Below the pieces are notes generated by a model that was given only the letters and a program-made list of their open reading frames with translations, was not told the origin of the DNA and did no database searches. A program made the translations under genes and the position numbers. A stretch of 64,000 bases of DNA from assembly GCA_907165135.1 (NCBI GenBank), contig OU015567.1, positions 3,229,001 to 3,293,000 of the forward strand, written 5' to 3'. Shown piece by piece: positions 41,805-53,530 of this stretch; position 1 is the stretch's first letter; the number at the start of each line of letters is the position of its first letter. Source of the DNA: Oikopleura dioica (Eukaryota; Chordata; Appendicularia; Copelata; Oikopleuridae).

Positions 41805-43313
41805 ATGAAAATTTCAGGTTTTCTCTTGATCTCTCGCGGGTCGGCAGAAGTCACCTGGGAATATGATGGAATCAAGAAAGAGATTTTTGACGAGCACTTG
41901 AAGATGTGGGATGTCTTTAGAGATCCAGTAACTGGACTGTACTGCGATAGTGAGAAAATTGATAGTGGAAGGAGATGTGGAAGATGGGGTAATTTGTACA
42001 ATCAGGGAGCGACTGGATGGGGTCTCCAAGTTAATTGCATTGAGGTCGAACTTGGGTATGGAAAATAATATTTTCTTCAAAAAGAATTTTTTCAAGAATC
42101 CGAACAAGAGAAGAAGGCATCAAAAGATCGCTCCAAACCATCCAGTCGTTCAAAAATTGGCCTCGAGATCCATGCACTGGGATGTTCTCGCGATTTACTT
42201 CGAGAAAATGGCAATTTTCTGGCGAATGGGCGACGATTGGAAGTGCTTTGGCAACAAGCGGAATGATGTTTGCTGGCAATTATTTTGGAGGGGAGGTGTT
42301 GGAAGAAGCGAGGAAGTTGCTAGACGTTTCTGCTTACGATAGAACTGTTGTGGCGAATGATTCGATTTCGATTATGATGGTGGCAGATGGTGATGACACG
42401 ATGAGCGCTACAAATGCAGCACTTAGGTATTAGAAACAAGTTTTCTTCATAATTTTTTCTGTTGTCTAGTGAGTACGCCGCTCTTGCTTACCTAGCTGCC
42501 GTGACAGAGGATTCCGAAGTTGATACAAAGGTGAAAACTTTCTTTAAATTTCTCCGGTTTCCCCCTTTTTCAGTGTGCCCAATTCCACGAAAAATTCCAC
42601 ACCTCAATTAACGGCGCCGACCCAGCTGGAATGGCCGAGCATGGTCGACCTGATCGTTTCGACTACTTTGGACACGATGTCATTTCCGGCCCGTATGGTC
42701 CTTACAGTACCTTCACTCCGCTTTTCGCCTGGCTGTCGAACAGGGCCCTTCGTGTTGGGGAAGAAAACAAGGCTTTCTGGAAGAACGCGCTGAACAACTG
42801 GTATCTATCGGAACTCGATTCTTTCGAAGAATTCAACTCCGATCCCGACCAAGTCATGTGGAGTCTTGGAAACAACGCTACTGATCGTGGAGAACCTGTC
42901 AACATTCACGGTAAAGTCTTTGGCTGTGGAGCCGGCTCATCTGCTGGAGGATACGAAGCAACTACAATGAAAAATAACGAATTAAAAACTTACAGCCCGC
43001 ATATTATGATGGCCTTTTTGAGAGTCGTTGACGATGGTGCTAAGGTTGACATAAATGACAAAATCGAGGTGGGACTTGAAATGAAATACTGCTTCTTTAT
43101 CGTTTTAAGTATTTATGGACAACAAAAGCCGGCCGATCGAGGAAAGAATGGGGTCTTTTCAAAGAGAAACAAGCCGACTTTCTTTGGAGAAATTCCCTTC
43201 TGAATCCTGAACTTCAAATTAATCGAGTCGAAGCGGTTGATTACGGATCGGGACTCGTCGGTTATGCCGCTAATTTCTTGCCTGATTCTTGGTTTGAACA
43301 GTTTATGATTTGA
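41805..43313 (+). CDS. secreted alpha/alpha-barrel glucanase/glucoamylase-like protein
   Basis: Exons begin at 41805, then follow about 42091-42425, 42471-42531, 42574-43067 and 43122-43313, with GT-AG introns in phase. After a short signal-like start (MKISGFLLISRGSA) the protein has the layout of bacterial-type glucoamylase/endoglucanase toroids: WDVFRDPVTGLYCDS, NQGATGWGLQV, FSGEWATIGSALATSG, YFGHDVISGPYGPYSTFTPL, then GKVFGCGAGSSAGGYEA and a final DYGSGLVGYAANFL. Such enzymes cleave alpha- or beta-glucans. An extracellular role fits a cellulose-secreting animal, but substrate and activity are inferred only. Confidence 0.6.
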
Positions 43314-45280
43314 ATATAGTCTGATTAAAAGCAAAAAATGAGTATAATTGATAAGTTATTCAATAAATTGACGATGATTAGGAAAAGAAAACGTCAGAAA
43401 ATCGCTCTATTCAATTCTGAATAGAGAAAGATTAAGATAAGTCTGTGAAAAAAAGGAAAAGGCCGTTGCCCAGCAGGGCACAATCATTTTTCGAACAAGG
43501 AATTTACTACGCTCAATATTGAACTTGAACCCCGGAGAAAAATATTTTCCCCAATCTCCAAGGGCGGGCGACTCAGCCAATGAAATCCCGGTTTTTCGCT
43601 TGACCTGATTTGAAAATCTCCTCCCGCGCCAAAAATAATGTAAACAGCCATCCCTTTTTTGCAATTTTTGTTAATTGACGATTTTGCGAAACTCGAAAAG
43701 TTCAAGAGAGAAAAAACGTAGTACGATAAAGAAAGAAAGAGACAGAAAGTTGAAGAATGCCCCGCGGAGGGATGATTCAGCGCCGGAATTTTGTGGGATG
43801 AGCTCAAGAATTCCATCATTCGCACTTTTTCTCAAAGGTAATAAAAAAGGGGGGTAAGGATTTCACTCAGAATTCCTTATTGAAAATCGTCCTTATATTT
43901 GCCAAGCATTTTTTATGAGAGAGTTTTTAATAAGAAGAAGAGTTCTTAATTGTTAAAGCCAAGGTAAATGTTCAAAAGGGTTTAATATTTACAGTATGTT
44001 TTGCTCTTGTTAGTTTACTTTTACTTCAATTGAAAAATCATGCCTCTAACTTTGAGGCTCGAACAAGTCATGAATACACTTTTGTAATGTGCCCTGATTT
44101 GAATTGCTAATTAAGTCATTTGCTAAAAACTACCGTCAATCAAGTCAATTAGGCGTTAAGACCAATTACTGTGCCCCAAGGCTACAGTAACCCTATTCCT
44201 CATCCTGACGTATCCAAAAGGGATGATCCATCAGTAACTAAGGACTCCTTAGTCTAAGGAGGATTGGCATCCGAGAAAGAAAACGAGCATTTTTTATTAC
44301 CAGTGGAAATTTTCCACTGAAAATCCGCTAAAAAGAAAATAAAGCGAGAGAAATAAGATAACATCGGTCGGAAATAGAAGATCTTTTACGATTTCCGAGA
44401 TTTCCGGAAGTAAGACATGTAAGTCAATTTGAGCTTTACAAATCGAAAAGTCACCCGAGCGTCAAAAAACTGACACTTTCTTAAAAAAACCGAAACGGGC
44501 ACACTAACATGAATAAGGGTGCCCCCTCTCTTTTAGCACGGTTATTTTTAAACTTGACGTAGCTCTCCCCTAGCGACGTATTTAAATCGCTTTTCTGTGA
44601 TTCAAAAAGGTGAACGTCATTATCGTAAAATCGTTAATATTGTTTGCTTTTCCGAAATCGAAATTTTTCCTTTTTCAGCAAAAAACATGGGCTTGGTCGA
44701 TGATCTCTCTTTTTTGCGCTTTATTTGCATGTTTAAATTGTTTTATGATTGCGCTTTACGACGTCCCTCAAGATTAAATTGACTTTCACAGAATTGCCTT
44801 TCACTTATTGATACATTAGCAAATTTACAGAACAAGTTCTATTCAGCGTCTGTTTTCTTAGTGATTAGTTTTGTGACTGACGTTTTTTACGTTTCCGGGG
44901 TAAAAAATTTTCTTCGTTTGGAATATTTTTTGATTCGGTTTCTACGGTAACAAGTCATCTCCCTTTGACCTTGTATGAATGAGCGTAAAAGGCCCATCAG
45001 CAACCGAAAAATGACGGGATTTCTTGTCAGCGCCAGGTTTTTGGTATCATCAACAGACACTGATTTACCAAGAGGGTTTTGATGATTTGTAAAGGACGAA
45101 TAAAGCTGCGATCTATTGACTTTTTTGTTCGTTTCATGACGATTCGTGGCGACCTCCAGCGCGGTGGTGATTCAGCCCAGGCCCGCGTCTGCGCGCGGCA
45201 CCCCTACTATGCGACCAGTTCCCTTATTCACAATTTTCAGAGCATTAAAAACGAGATAAGAAAAAAGACGAAAAATAAAT
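43314..45280. other. 2-kb intergenic region, no gene accepted
   Basis: No domain-bearing frame was found. A possible short first exon with donor (43798-43837, MSSRIPSFALFLK) has no visible partner. Short hairpins occur near 44245 (CTCCTTAGTCTAAGGAG) and 44303 (AGTGGAAATTTTCCACT). It is unusually long for this window and probably holds regulatory sequence. Confidence 0.4.
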
Positions 45281-47838
45281 ATGAAGATTTTCTCCTTGTT
45301 GTTGGCAGTGCTCCTCACAGAAGCCTCCGGAAAAGCAAGCGAAGAGAAATTCAAGCTCAGCGAAGATTGTATACACAAGCATCCAAATCATCAACTGCCA
45401 AATATAGCAGGTAAGAATCTTTTTAACGACCGCGGGAAACAATTGACCGGATATGATTTGACTTGCTCGTTTGAAATTAATAGTTGTTGAGAATGTAAGT
45501 ACTTGACTAGACAAACTTCATTTAACTGTATAAAAATTTAAATAACTGAAAAAATAATCGATGCTTGAGCTGCCTTTTTTGACATCTATATAACTAAAAG
45601 TTTTAGGCTAAAAACATAAATTTTTCAATACAGTGAAAACCCGAAAATTGGCCGGTTTTCAGATATAAATTCCCGAAAAAAGCGGCCAAATTTTGGGTTT
45701 TTTGCCGGGTAGCCAAGTTTCTCCTTCAAAAAAACAAAGTTTCGAAATTTTCGAAAATCGGCATGATTTTCATATTTTTGATGAATTTTATTCAAATTTT
45801 TCCTTGGTTGAAGACATTGTAATTAGAATTCACTCATTTTTAATGATTAAAACACTTTAAAAATGCTAAAAATGATCAGAAATAGCATCATTATGGCCCA
45901 ATTCTGATATGAATTTTTATTTTTGAAAAAGCGGCCAAATTTTGGGTTTTTTTCAGGTTCCAAAAAAGAAAGATTTAGAGAAAAAAGCGGCCAAATTTTG
46001 GGTGGGCAATTTTTGGGCTTTCACTGTATTTAATGAAAATCGAGCGTTTTATCTTTAAGTTTGCACAGTAAGCTTTCACTGAAAAATTCTCCCGAAATGA
46101 TAATGAGTCGTTTGTAATTAGAAAACTTAAAATTCATACTGTATAATTCATGCGGTATTCATTGATCTTGTGCTATTCTTTCCTTTTGTTCCGGTATCCT
46201 AAACTTCTTCTTTCAGAAATTCTTACCTTGACCTCAAATCAAACACTGCTCGTCCGCAAAAACCGCCCAAAAGAGTTCAGGGGTGACACAAAACTTTCCA
46301 GCGACCAGAAAAAATCCTTTGCGAAGCTCCTAAAATCCGCCTCTTCCAGCTGCCAATTCACCTCAAAAGACAAGCTCTTCGCATTCGTTCAATCTGCCAA
46401 CGGAAATGTAAGAAAAATCCTTTCGGAGCTCATTTAATCCTCTTTTAGGATCAAATATGGCTATTGGAGCATGACAAAAAGCGCGAAAAGCGAATTAAAA
46501 TGGCCAAGAAAAGCATCCATTACGAAATCAAGAAGCCAAAGAAAGTACAGACATTGGAAAATCGCTCTCGCGTCACCTTCAGAATTCCGATAACGCCCCT
46601 CGATGGGAATACCGCAAAGCTGGGTAAAAACTTTCAGCCATTTATGCTGGATTCAAGGGCTACGAACTCGCATTGTTTTGAAAATCCTATCTGGAAAGCA
46701 ACGACGAAAAAAGTTACGAAAAAGTACATCGAATACTCCATCAAATCTTTCAATGAAGATGTAAGTTTTTCCTTTTCAGGCTTAATTTTCTGGCCATTTA
46801 AGTCATAGCAATAATTAATTATTAGTGTCACGGAGCTGGATTCGATTTCAAGTTCTTCTCGTCTTCTGGTCCCATCGAAAAATTGATAAAACTCGAGTCA
46901 AAAGCGACCCAAGAAACTTGCTCCAACAACTTTGACTTGATAACCAGGCTGGATAAATCATCTTCTGCTTCGTACGTCTTTAAAAGAGACGTTCAAAAGC
47001 CACACGAAGACTGGTGCAATGCAGGACAAGAATGCTTGGAAAACGGAGGACAAATATGCTTCAACAAAAAGCTTCAAGAAGCTAAGTGCGAGTGTCCATC
47101 AGGAAGAGAAGGAAAATGCTGCCAGCAGCTGGTCGATATAGTTAGAAATACCACTCCTACTACTCCTGTTCCTGCGATAACGACGCAATGGGCAGCGATT
47201 GGGCTCTCCATTTTCATTATTACAGTGATGCTCTTCGGCCTGGTGGTCTATCAATGCTTCAATCAACGAAGACAAACTCAACGACGCAATTTCAGCCGAA
47301 AAGCCAAGTCGCACACTACCGGAATCGTGGCCCCATTGCCGAGAAGACCATCACAAGCTGTTTCGGGAATGACGCAGTCTAGCAGACATGACGATGTTTT
47401 GTCGAATAGCAATTCGAATGGAACTGGAAACGGCTTTCTTCACGAATCGCTCAATCATGGCGACTTTGACAAGACGATTAGGAAGCCGAATTGGTATGGA
47501 AACAAACCCAGCCATATGTAAGTCTCCAAGTTTTTCCAAAGTTTTCTCCTCATTTGTCAAAAGTGAAATCATCGAGTGGAGTTAATAGCAGTTAGTAACG
47601 GTCGGAATTAAGGCCCGGCAGCGGGATGAACAATGGTCTCTTTCATCCGAACCAGTCAGTCGTGAGCGACGAGACAACTCTTCCCAACATTTCACAAATC
47701 CAGCAAGACCAGAATCAGTCAAGATCAAGGGTAAGCCTGACAAGGCGCGTGAACAAATCAGCAAGGATTTTCTTTCAGAAACCACTCATCTACGCGCCCT
47801 CCGAAGGTGATATCGACGACAAAGAAAACATGCTGTGA
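45281..47838 (+). CDS. type I membrane protein with EGF-like domain
   Basis: Exon 1 is 45281-45410, with further exons at about 46217-46408, 46449-46759, 46827-47519, 47623-47730 and 47780-47838. A signal peptide (MKIFSLLLAVLLTEASG) precedes an ectodomain of about 270 residues with scattered Cys. An EGF-like module follows (CLENGGQICFNKKL..CECPSGREGKCC), then a Thr/Pro stalk, a membrane helix (AAIGLSIFIITVMLFGLVVY) and a cytosolic tail with RR-rich start and Ser/Asn-rich end. Probably a cell-surface adhesion or signalling molecule. Intron 1 (806 bp) contains a MITE. Confidence 0.72.
45631..46026. mobile_element. 396-bp MITE, TA target site, internal GCGGCCAAATTTTGGG repeats
   Basis: Inverted ends CAGTGAAA(A/G)CCC(G/A)AAAATTG lie between TA dinucleotides (45629-45630 and 46027-46028), as for Tc1/pogo-like elements. 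Inside, AAAAAGCGGCCAAATTTTGG recurs three times near 45681, 45926 and 45983. It is in intron 1 of the EGF gene. Confidence 0.75.
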
Positions 47839-48326
47839 ATATTTTATTTTACCTCTAACCTACTTAATCCTCTCATTCATCTTATAAATTATGACGGGTA
47901 AATCATCGTAAAACCTGGTTTTACCCAAAAACTCTTTTTGTACATATTAACTTTATTACCTTACATCTTAATTATTAATATGATCCTATCATCAATTTCC
48001 ATGGAAAAGAAGACCTCCATCACTGTTCTAGAATAACGGAAAAAATTATGAAGGATACAACTTTTTTTGGCAAAAATGCGCTTTCCTGCCCATATTCCTG
48101 AAAAAAAAACAGAACAATTAGTATATTACCTTCCATTTTACACTTCACGCTTGTCACTACACTACTTCTGACTACTGTAACTGTATCATCTGCTGTACAT
48201 CTCCTTACTTCTTCATATCGGGCTCGACTGAAACTCTTTACTGTCTTGAGTTCCAGAGAAATAAAACACTTTTGAGACCTGACACTTTGAAATTGACAAA
48301 GATAAAATTTATTGATGTTAGTTTCA
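47839..48326. other. convergent 3' regions, no gene accepted
   Basis: A minus-strand frame at 48020-48352 overlaps the 3' end of the small secreted gene in another frame. It lacks independent support. Confidence 0.35.
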
Positions 48327-48635
48327 TTATTGAGTTTTTCCAAGAAGAACATTTTGGAAAAGCGTCGTTTTCTTGAGATTCTTCAGATAGCTGTCAAGAA
48401 AGTTTGACGCACCCGGTTTCTTAAATAATGATTATTCTTTAGAAAAAGTTAAAGAAAACCAACCATCATGTAACTTCTCAGATTTTCGCCTTTGGTCGGG
48501 TTCATTTTCGAATTTTCCTTTTCCTAATGATCATTAAAAATATTTTTATTTTCCTTTGATTTGTACCTGAAGAAATTTTTCGATAAAATTCGCATGAAGA
48601 GAGGAAATAAGAGCAAAAAGAAAGGCGAATTTCAT
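48327..48635 (-). CDS. small secreted protein (73 aa), three exons
   Basis: Exons 48567-48635, 48464-48523 and 48327-48419 have all codon phases at zero and GT-AG introns. A signal peptide (MKFAFLFALISSLHA) is followed by 58 basic, Cys-free residues. No family is recognised. Confidence 0.6.
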
Positions 48636-49034
48636 TTTAGGTTAGAAAAATAAACTCAAGCAACATTTATATCATGCAAAATGACAACTCTGACAAATGC
48701 AATCTTTATTAATTAACATATTGAACAGGTTATGCTTCCTTGATGTCGATCCATGGCTTGCATCTGTATATGAAGAGAATTTGTTGAAAGATAAAGCGAA
48801 AATAAATCGGAGCTGTAGAAATGTCAAAACCAGAAAGATCAACTCTTCGGGCCCCTGTCATGGGGTGCCTGTCAAAAACGTTCTTGAGAAACAAACACAC
48901 GAACTTAGTCTCACGAACTTCGCCTTCACGAACTTTGTTGTCGATCCCTTCAGCTCAAATCGAATAAACAAAAATTGTTTATTGACACAAATACTGAATA
49001 ACAGTTCACTCAGCACTTCTCAGCCGATGATAAA

Positions 49035-51101
49035 ATGAAGCTCTTTTCCGTTGTACTTTTATGCTTTTTCAAAATTTACGAGTCGCTAGGAAGAGAATGC
49101 TTGGATCGAAATGATCCGCTGGGCATAAACTACAACGGAACTTAAAGTACAACAGGCGCAGGTCTTCAATATCCACAGCGAAAATGTGGCATGTGGAATC
49201 CTCGAACTGGCATGTTTCATAATTATTGTAGGAATCCAAGAGGCAATCCAAAGGTTTGTTTTAAAAAAAAATAATAATATCTAAAAAGCGGCAAGGGCCC
49301 TTTGTGTTTGGTTGCAAGAAGTGAGTGGCGCGCTGGTATGCCCAAATATGTCGGTGTCAATTTGAAAATTTTGACCATAATTTACGATTGAACAAGAACT
49401 TTGTGTTTAGCAAGAAAGCTAAGACATTATTGTCTTTTGACAGCCATAAAAAGGGATTCTGTAATATCCCCTTCTGTGATGAAGTTTATCCACTAACAAC
49501 GAAACCAACAACAACAACAACAACGACAAGGAAACAACTAAGAGCAGAAACAACCCGACAAACAACAACTCAAAGATCAAAAACAAGAGCAACCAAGTGG
49601 ACAAATGGAAATTGGGTTTTCATACAAGCGCATCTTCAGACGATTCTAAAAGTCAATTTCTCTTTAAAAATCCTAAATAAGCGCAAGTTGGGCTTCTCGG
49701 CCAACAATGCCCCCAACAACAAAAACAACCACGATTAGTTATCGTCAGAGTTTGTCCAGCTGTCACTTGGATTCGAAGTCTTGCGGTCAGATTTCTCTAA
49801 TCTCCTGCGTCTGCGTTGGAAAGCGCACCGGCCCGGGATGCAATTGTAAGACGCAATTTTTCTTCGACGAGCTGAAATATGTTTAAGTCAAGGATCCAAA
49901 GGATCAATTTTCGCACCAGCGCGCTGCTCTGACTTTTATCGTGAACGGAAGAATCGCGAGAACCACCTTCGAAATGTGCCCAGATCCGTATCACCGAAAG
50001 CGCCGATCAATCGATTACGATAATTTTTACGGATACGATAGCGAAGAAGAACAACCGTCGGACGACTACATGGATCAGCATTATGACGAGCTGGAAAAAG
50101 AATACGATGCCTATACAGCCGAGGAGAATGCAAGGAGAAACTCTTCGGAATACATGGTCGCCGGATACCGACGAGTTCATCATGGAGAAGAAGGATTCTT
50201 GCCATTTTTTGTCTCCATAAGATATTCAAAGAGTTCAAGGATTCATTTTTGCGGCGGAGCGAGTGAGTTAGAATCAACTGATTCCGAGCGGCCTTATTTT
50301 TTCAAGTGTACGATGAAAATACAGTTATTACGGCAGCTCTCTGTTTCGCCGACCGAGGAACGATTGCCTCTAAATTTCGAGTCACCATGGGTCACAAACA
50401 GCGTAAATGGAGATATGCAAGAAGGGAAGATGGATTTCAAGAATTCCGTATCAAAGAAATCATCAGTAAGAGGGGTCTTATGAGTCTCAAGAATATTTTT
50501 AGTGCATAAACGATTCCAACGCATTGATTTTTTGAACGACATCGCGATCGTCAAGCTTAGTAAATCAGGTTTCAGAAATTATTAAACCCTCCTCCTATCT
50601 TTTAAGCGAAATTCACCGAATTTGTCCGACCAATTTGCCTCCTCCCGGATTGTTACGAGCTTCCACCCGGCACTACTGCTATCGTTGGCGGGTGGGGGGA
50701 AAACGAAGGCCATGAGGCGACCCAAGTGCTCAACTTCGCAACGGCGCATGTTTATGAAAGCAGAGAGTGCACCAGATTCGCAGGAGCCGATTATCTGAGG
50801 AGAGACGGAAGCCAACTATGTATCGGATACAAGGAGGGCGGGATTGATACTTGCCACGTAAGAGAAAATGAGGATATTTTTGGAGGAGGAAATTTCTAGG
50901 GCGATTCTGGAGGACCTGCAATAGTGAATATCGACGGAAAATGGACTCTGATTGGAGTTGTTTCTTACGGGTAGGAATTGAAGGTATCCTCCCATTATTA
51001 ACGGTTATCCAAGCGTCAGCTGTGGACAATTAAACAAACCCGGTGTCTTCACGAATATCATTCACCGTTCTGTTTCCGGCTTCTTGAAGGCGAATTTATA
51101 G
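49035..51101 (+). CDS. kringle plus serine-protease-homolog protein, His lost, in-frame TAA in kringle
   Basis: Signal peptide (MKLFSVVLLCFFKIYESLG), then a kringle: NYNGT(stop)STTGAG..., NYCRNPRGNPK, GFCNIPFC, with six Cys over three exons. A Thr-rich linker, a Cys-rich piece and a very acidic Tyr-rich region follow. The last is a chymotrypsin-fold domain whose exons end NDIAIVKL, GDSGGPA and VSYG. Asp and Ser of the triad are kept, but the usual TAAHC reads TAALC, so the His is Leu. The kringle-protease order resembles plasminogen/HGF relatives; HGF is likewise inactive. Codon 37 (49143-49145) is TAA in frame. This could be a decaying gene, read-through or an assembly error. Everything downstream keeps frame and splice sites. 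Confidence 0.72.
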
Positions 51102-51273
51102 CAATAATTTTTCCTGGCAAATTTCTTAATTAAAACAATTAGAAATTCTCTTTGGCGATACTCAATTCGCTTTTTAGTTCTTTAGCTATCAATGATAGCC
51201 TATCATGCACGATAATAATTCGTTTCTGGGAAAAGATCGGAAAGTTTTCTAGAGTCGGAAAGGATAAGTTATT

Positions 51274-52041
51274 ATGAACGAAAATAGCAGTCAGTTTGAA
51301 AATCACTTTATTCTTTGCCCTGATGGGCAACTGCTTCAGCGGCTGTGGGGTAAAAACGAGTGCGACTGAATAAGAATGATCATTTTTCTCTAGAAAGCAT
51401 GGAATCACGACCAAAAAATAATAAAATCCACCCGCTCATGGATCTCTGAGGACGAAGCAGAGGAAGAAGAAGAAAGACTGAGAACAGAGGAGCTAGAGAA
51501 AATCCCCACTGTCCCTGAAGAGTCTCCAGATTTGGACATCAACTCGACCACTTCTTCCTTCCATAGCCAGTCCAAGTGTGAGACTATGTACGAGCAGGAT
51601 CAAATGCGAATCAGAAAAATGTCGACGATCAGCGTAAACAGATTGGGGGACAACATAAACCAAATAAACAGAAAAAAGAGCAATCAGAGTATGCGATCAA
51701 GAAAATCACTGTAAGTCTAGGGTTAACTCTAGAATCTAGGGTGGGTCCCTTACCCTCAAAGTGACCCCCAACTTTTTACCCACCATAGCCTCTAGAAACT
51801 TATTTCAGTTGGAAATAACGAGCCTCCTTTCAGAAATAGCATCGGTAAATCCACAAAACGAGAGAGCAAAATAACAATCGACGCGGTCTTCTCCGAAATC
51901 ATCAGTTGCCGAAACGAAGACGAAAAAGAGCGAATGGAGACATCGATGAGAATCGCGCGAAATAGCTTCAATAAATGGCGAACAAAAGCCAGAAATCCTT
52001 CTACGATTACAGAAACAACTGAAACTGAAATAAATGCATAA
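51274..52041 (+). CDS. intracellular charged protein, unknown (three exons)
   Basis: The start is ATG 51274 (MNENSSQFENHFILC). A 50-bp GT-AG intron leads to a second exon with an acidic run (EDEAEEEEERLRTEELEKI) and Ser/Arg-rich text. The third exon begins near 51832 and ends 52041. There is no signal or membrane segment. RxxS motifs suggest phosphorylation. No family is recognised. Confidence 0.5.
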
Positions 52042-52800
52042 TTATTTAATTTAAATGGCCTTTTCATGGAAAATTTTTCATCAATAAAGAGCAGACTGTA
52101 TAATTTTCACAAATAAGGTGGCGAAAGGTGCGTGATGCGTGCCCTTTGCCAGCAGTCCACCATGCTTCTGCTCTTATCATCAGGGTTTGATAAGAGCGAA
52201 GATTTGCGATTTTTTTGAATTGCGCTACAGATTTTCGCATCACCTCCTTAACACGCTGGAAACGAGCGCGCTTTGTGGTCGAAGAGTGTCACACAGCTGC
52301 CCCTCAACCTCAAACCTTTAACAGAGTAAGAGAGACTTTATTATTGCTTTATAGGTATTTCCAGGGAATTTACTGATCTTTATAAGAGTAGGATGAGAAC
52401 TTACCTGCGGTCTATGAAGAGTGGTGTCGGAATTCCGATTTGGCACCATTGAATTTTATCCAATAGAAATTTCTAAAAGGGGAATAAAACTGGGTCTAAT
52501 CGGCTAGTCAATAATTTGATGAATTTATATTGACGTGCTTTTTTTAAGGTTAACGAAGTTTTCCAGCCAACTTCCGCCTTATAGACCCCCCAACACCATA
52601 AAATTATACTCAACCAGTCTACGGCATTGAGAGTTATGATAAGTTTGTTCCTTCAATAAATAAAAAGTTAAAAAAATCAACAATACTAAAATAAATATTG
52701 CTTTTATGGTTCTCTCTCGAATGAGAATTTCTTAAATAGTCATTTTTCTATAAAATTTTTATAAGATTTCTTCTTGCTAAATATATATTCTAAGTCGACA
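52042..52800. other. intergenic, promoter side of troponin I gene
   Basis: No frame is accepted. One hairpin occurs near 52174 (GCTCTTATCA...TGATAAGAGC). Confidence 0.4.
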
Positions 52801-53442
52801 ATGGGAGACAAAAAATTGGACCAAAAGCGAAAGCTCTTTCTCAAATCCAAATTGCTGGACTACGCCAAAAAGCGCGCCGAAGAACTGGCGAAAGACAAGG
52901 CCGAAAAGAAGGCTGCCAAGATTGCTGAGCGACTTCCCCCTCTTCCTGGTACTTTTGAGACGTCTTTTAAGACCATGAAAACGTTTTCCTAGATATTTCC
53001 ACGTTGGATGAAGACGCAATTCGACAACTTTGTAGAGAGCTCCATGGTAAGCTCATTTTAATGACTTCTAATTTGATCGTATATTTATCGCGTCTAAGCC
53101 TGACTAAGCCTGTTTTTAAAATGAGTCGCATGACGTAGCATGAGTTTATCATTTACCAACTTTTAGCCCAAACCGATAAGACAGATGATAACCGATACGA
53201 CCTTGAAATCAAGAACCAAAAAATGAACAAGGAAATCGATGAGCTTCGAAAACGAGTACAAGAAGTCAAGGGTAAATTTCACATTTCTATGATGCAAATT
53301 CCTATCCCCTTTTCTAGAGCGATTTAAGAAGCCCGCCCTGAAGCGCGTCAGAATCAGCGCCGACCAGATGCTCAAGACTCTCCTTGGCGGCAAGGGAAAA
53401 GCCCAGCAGATCGATATGCGACAGAATTTGAAGAAAAAGTAA
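52801..53442 (+). CDS. troponin I
   Basis: Exons 52801-52948, 52993-53046, 53167-53271 and 53318-53442 encode 143 aa. The N-terminal helix (KLFLKSKLLDYAKKRAEEL), the RLPPLP and DISTLDEDAIRQLCRELH region, and the helix KMNKEIDELRKRVQEVK lead to the actin-binding/C-terminal block KPALKRVRISADQMLKTLLG and DMRQNLKKK. All are standard troponin I landmarks. It inhibits actomyosin in muscle until calcium binds troponin C. The length is short, as in tunicate or invertebrate forms without an N-terminal extension. Confidence 0.95.
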
Positions 53443-53530
53443 TCTGTTTCCATGTTTCTTTTACATGCTTTTTTATTGTACCAATCGTTTATTAACTATT
53501 AACAGGGGTAGAATATAGTTTGAGTTAATA

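Noticed and set aside
43407-43825. Overlapping minus-strand frames in the 2-kb spacer
   Set aside because: Two competing frames, biased composition, no domain.
48020-48352. Minus-strand frame of 110 codons
   Set aside because: Overlaps the last exon of the small secreted gene in a different frame; that gene has a signal peptide and consistent phases.
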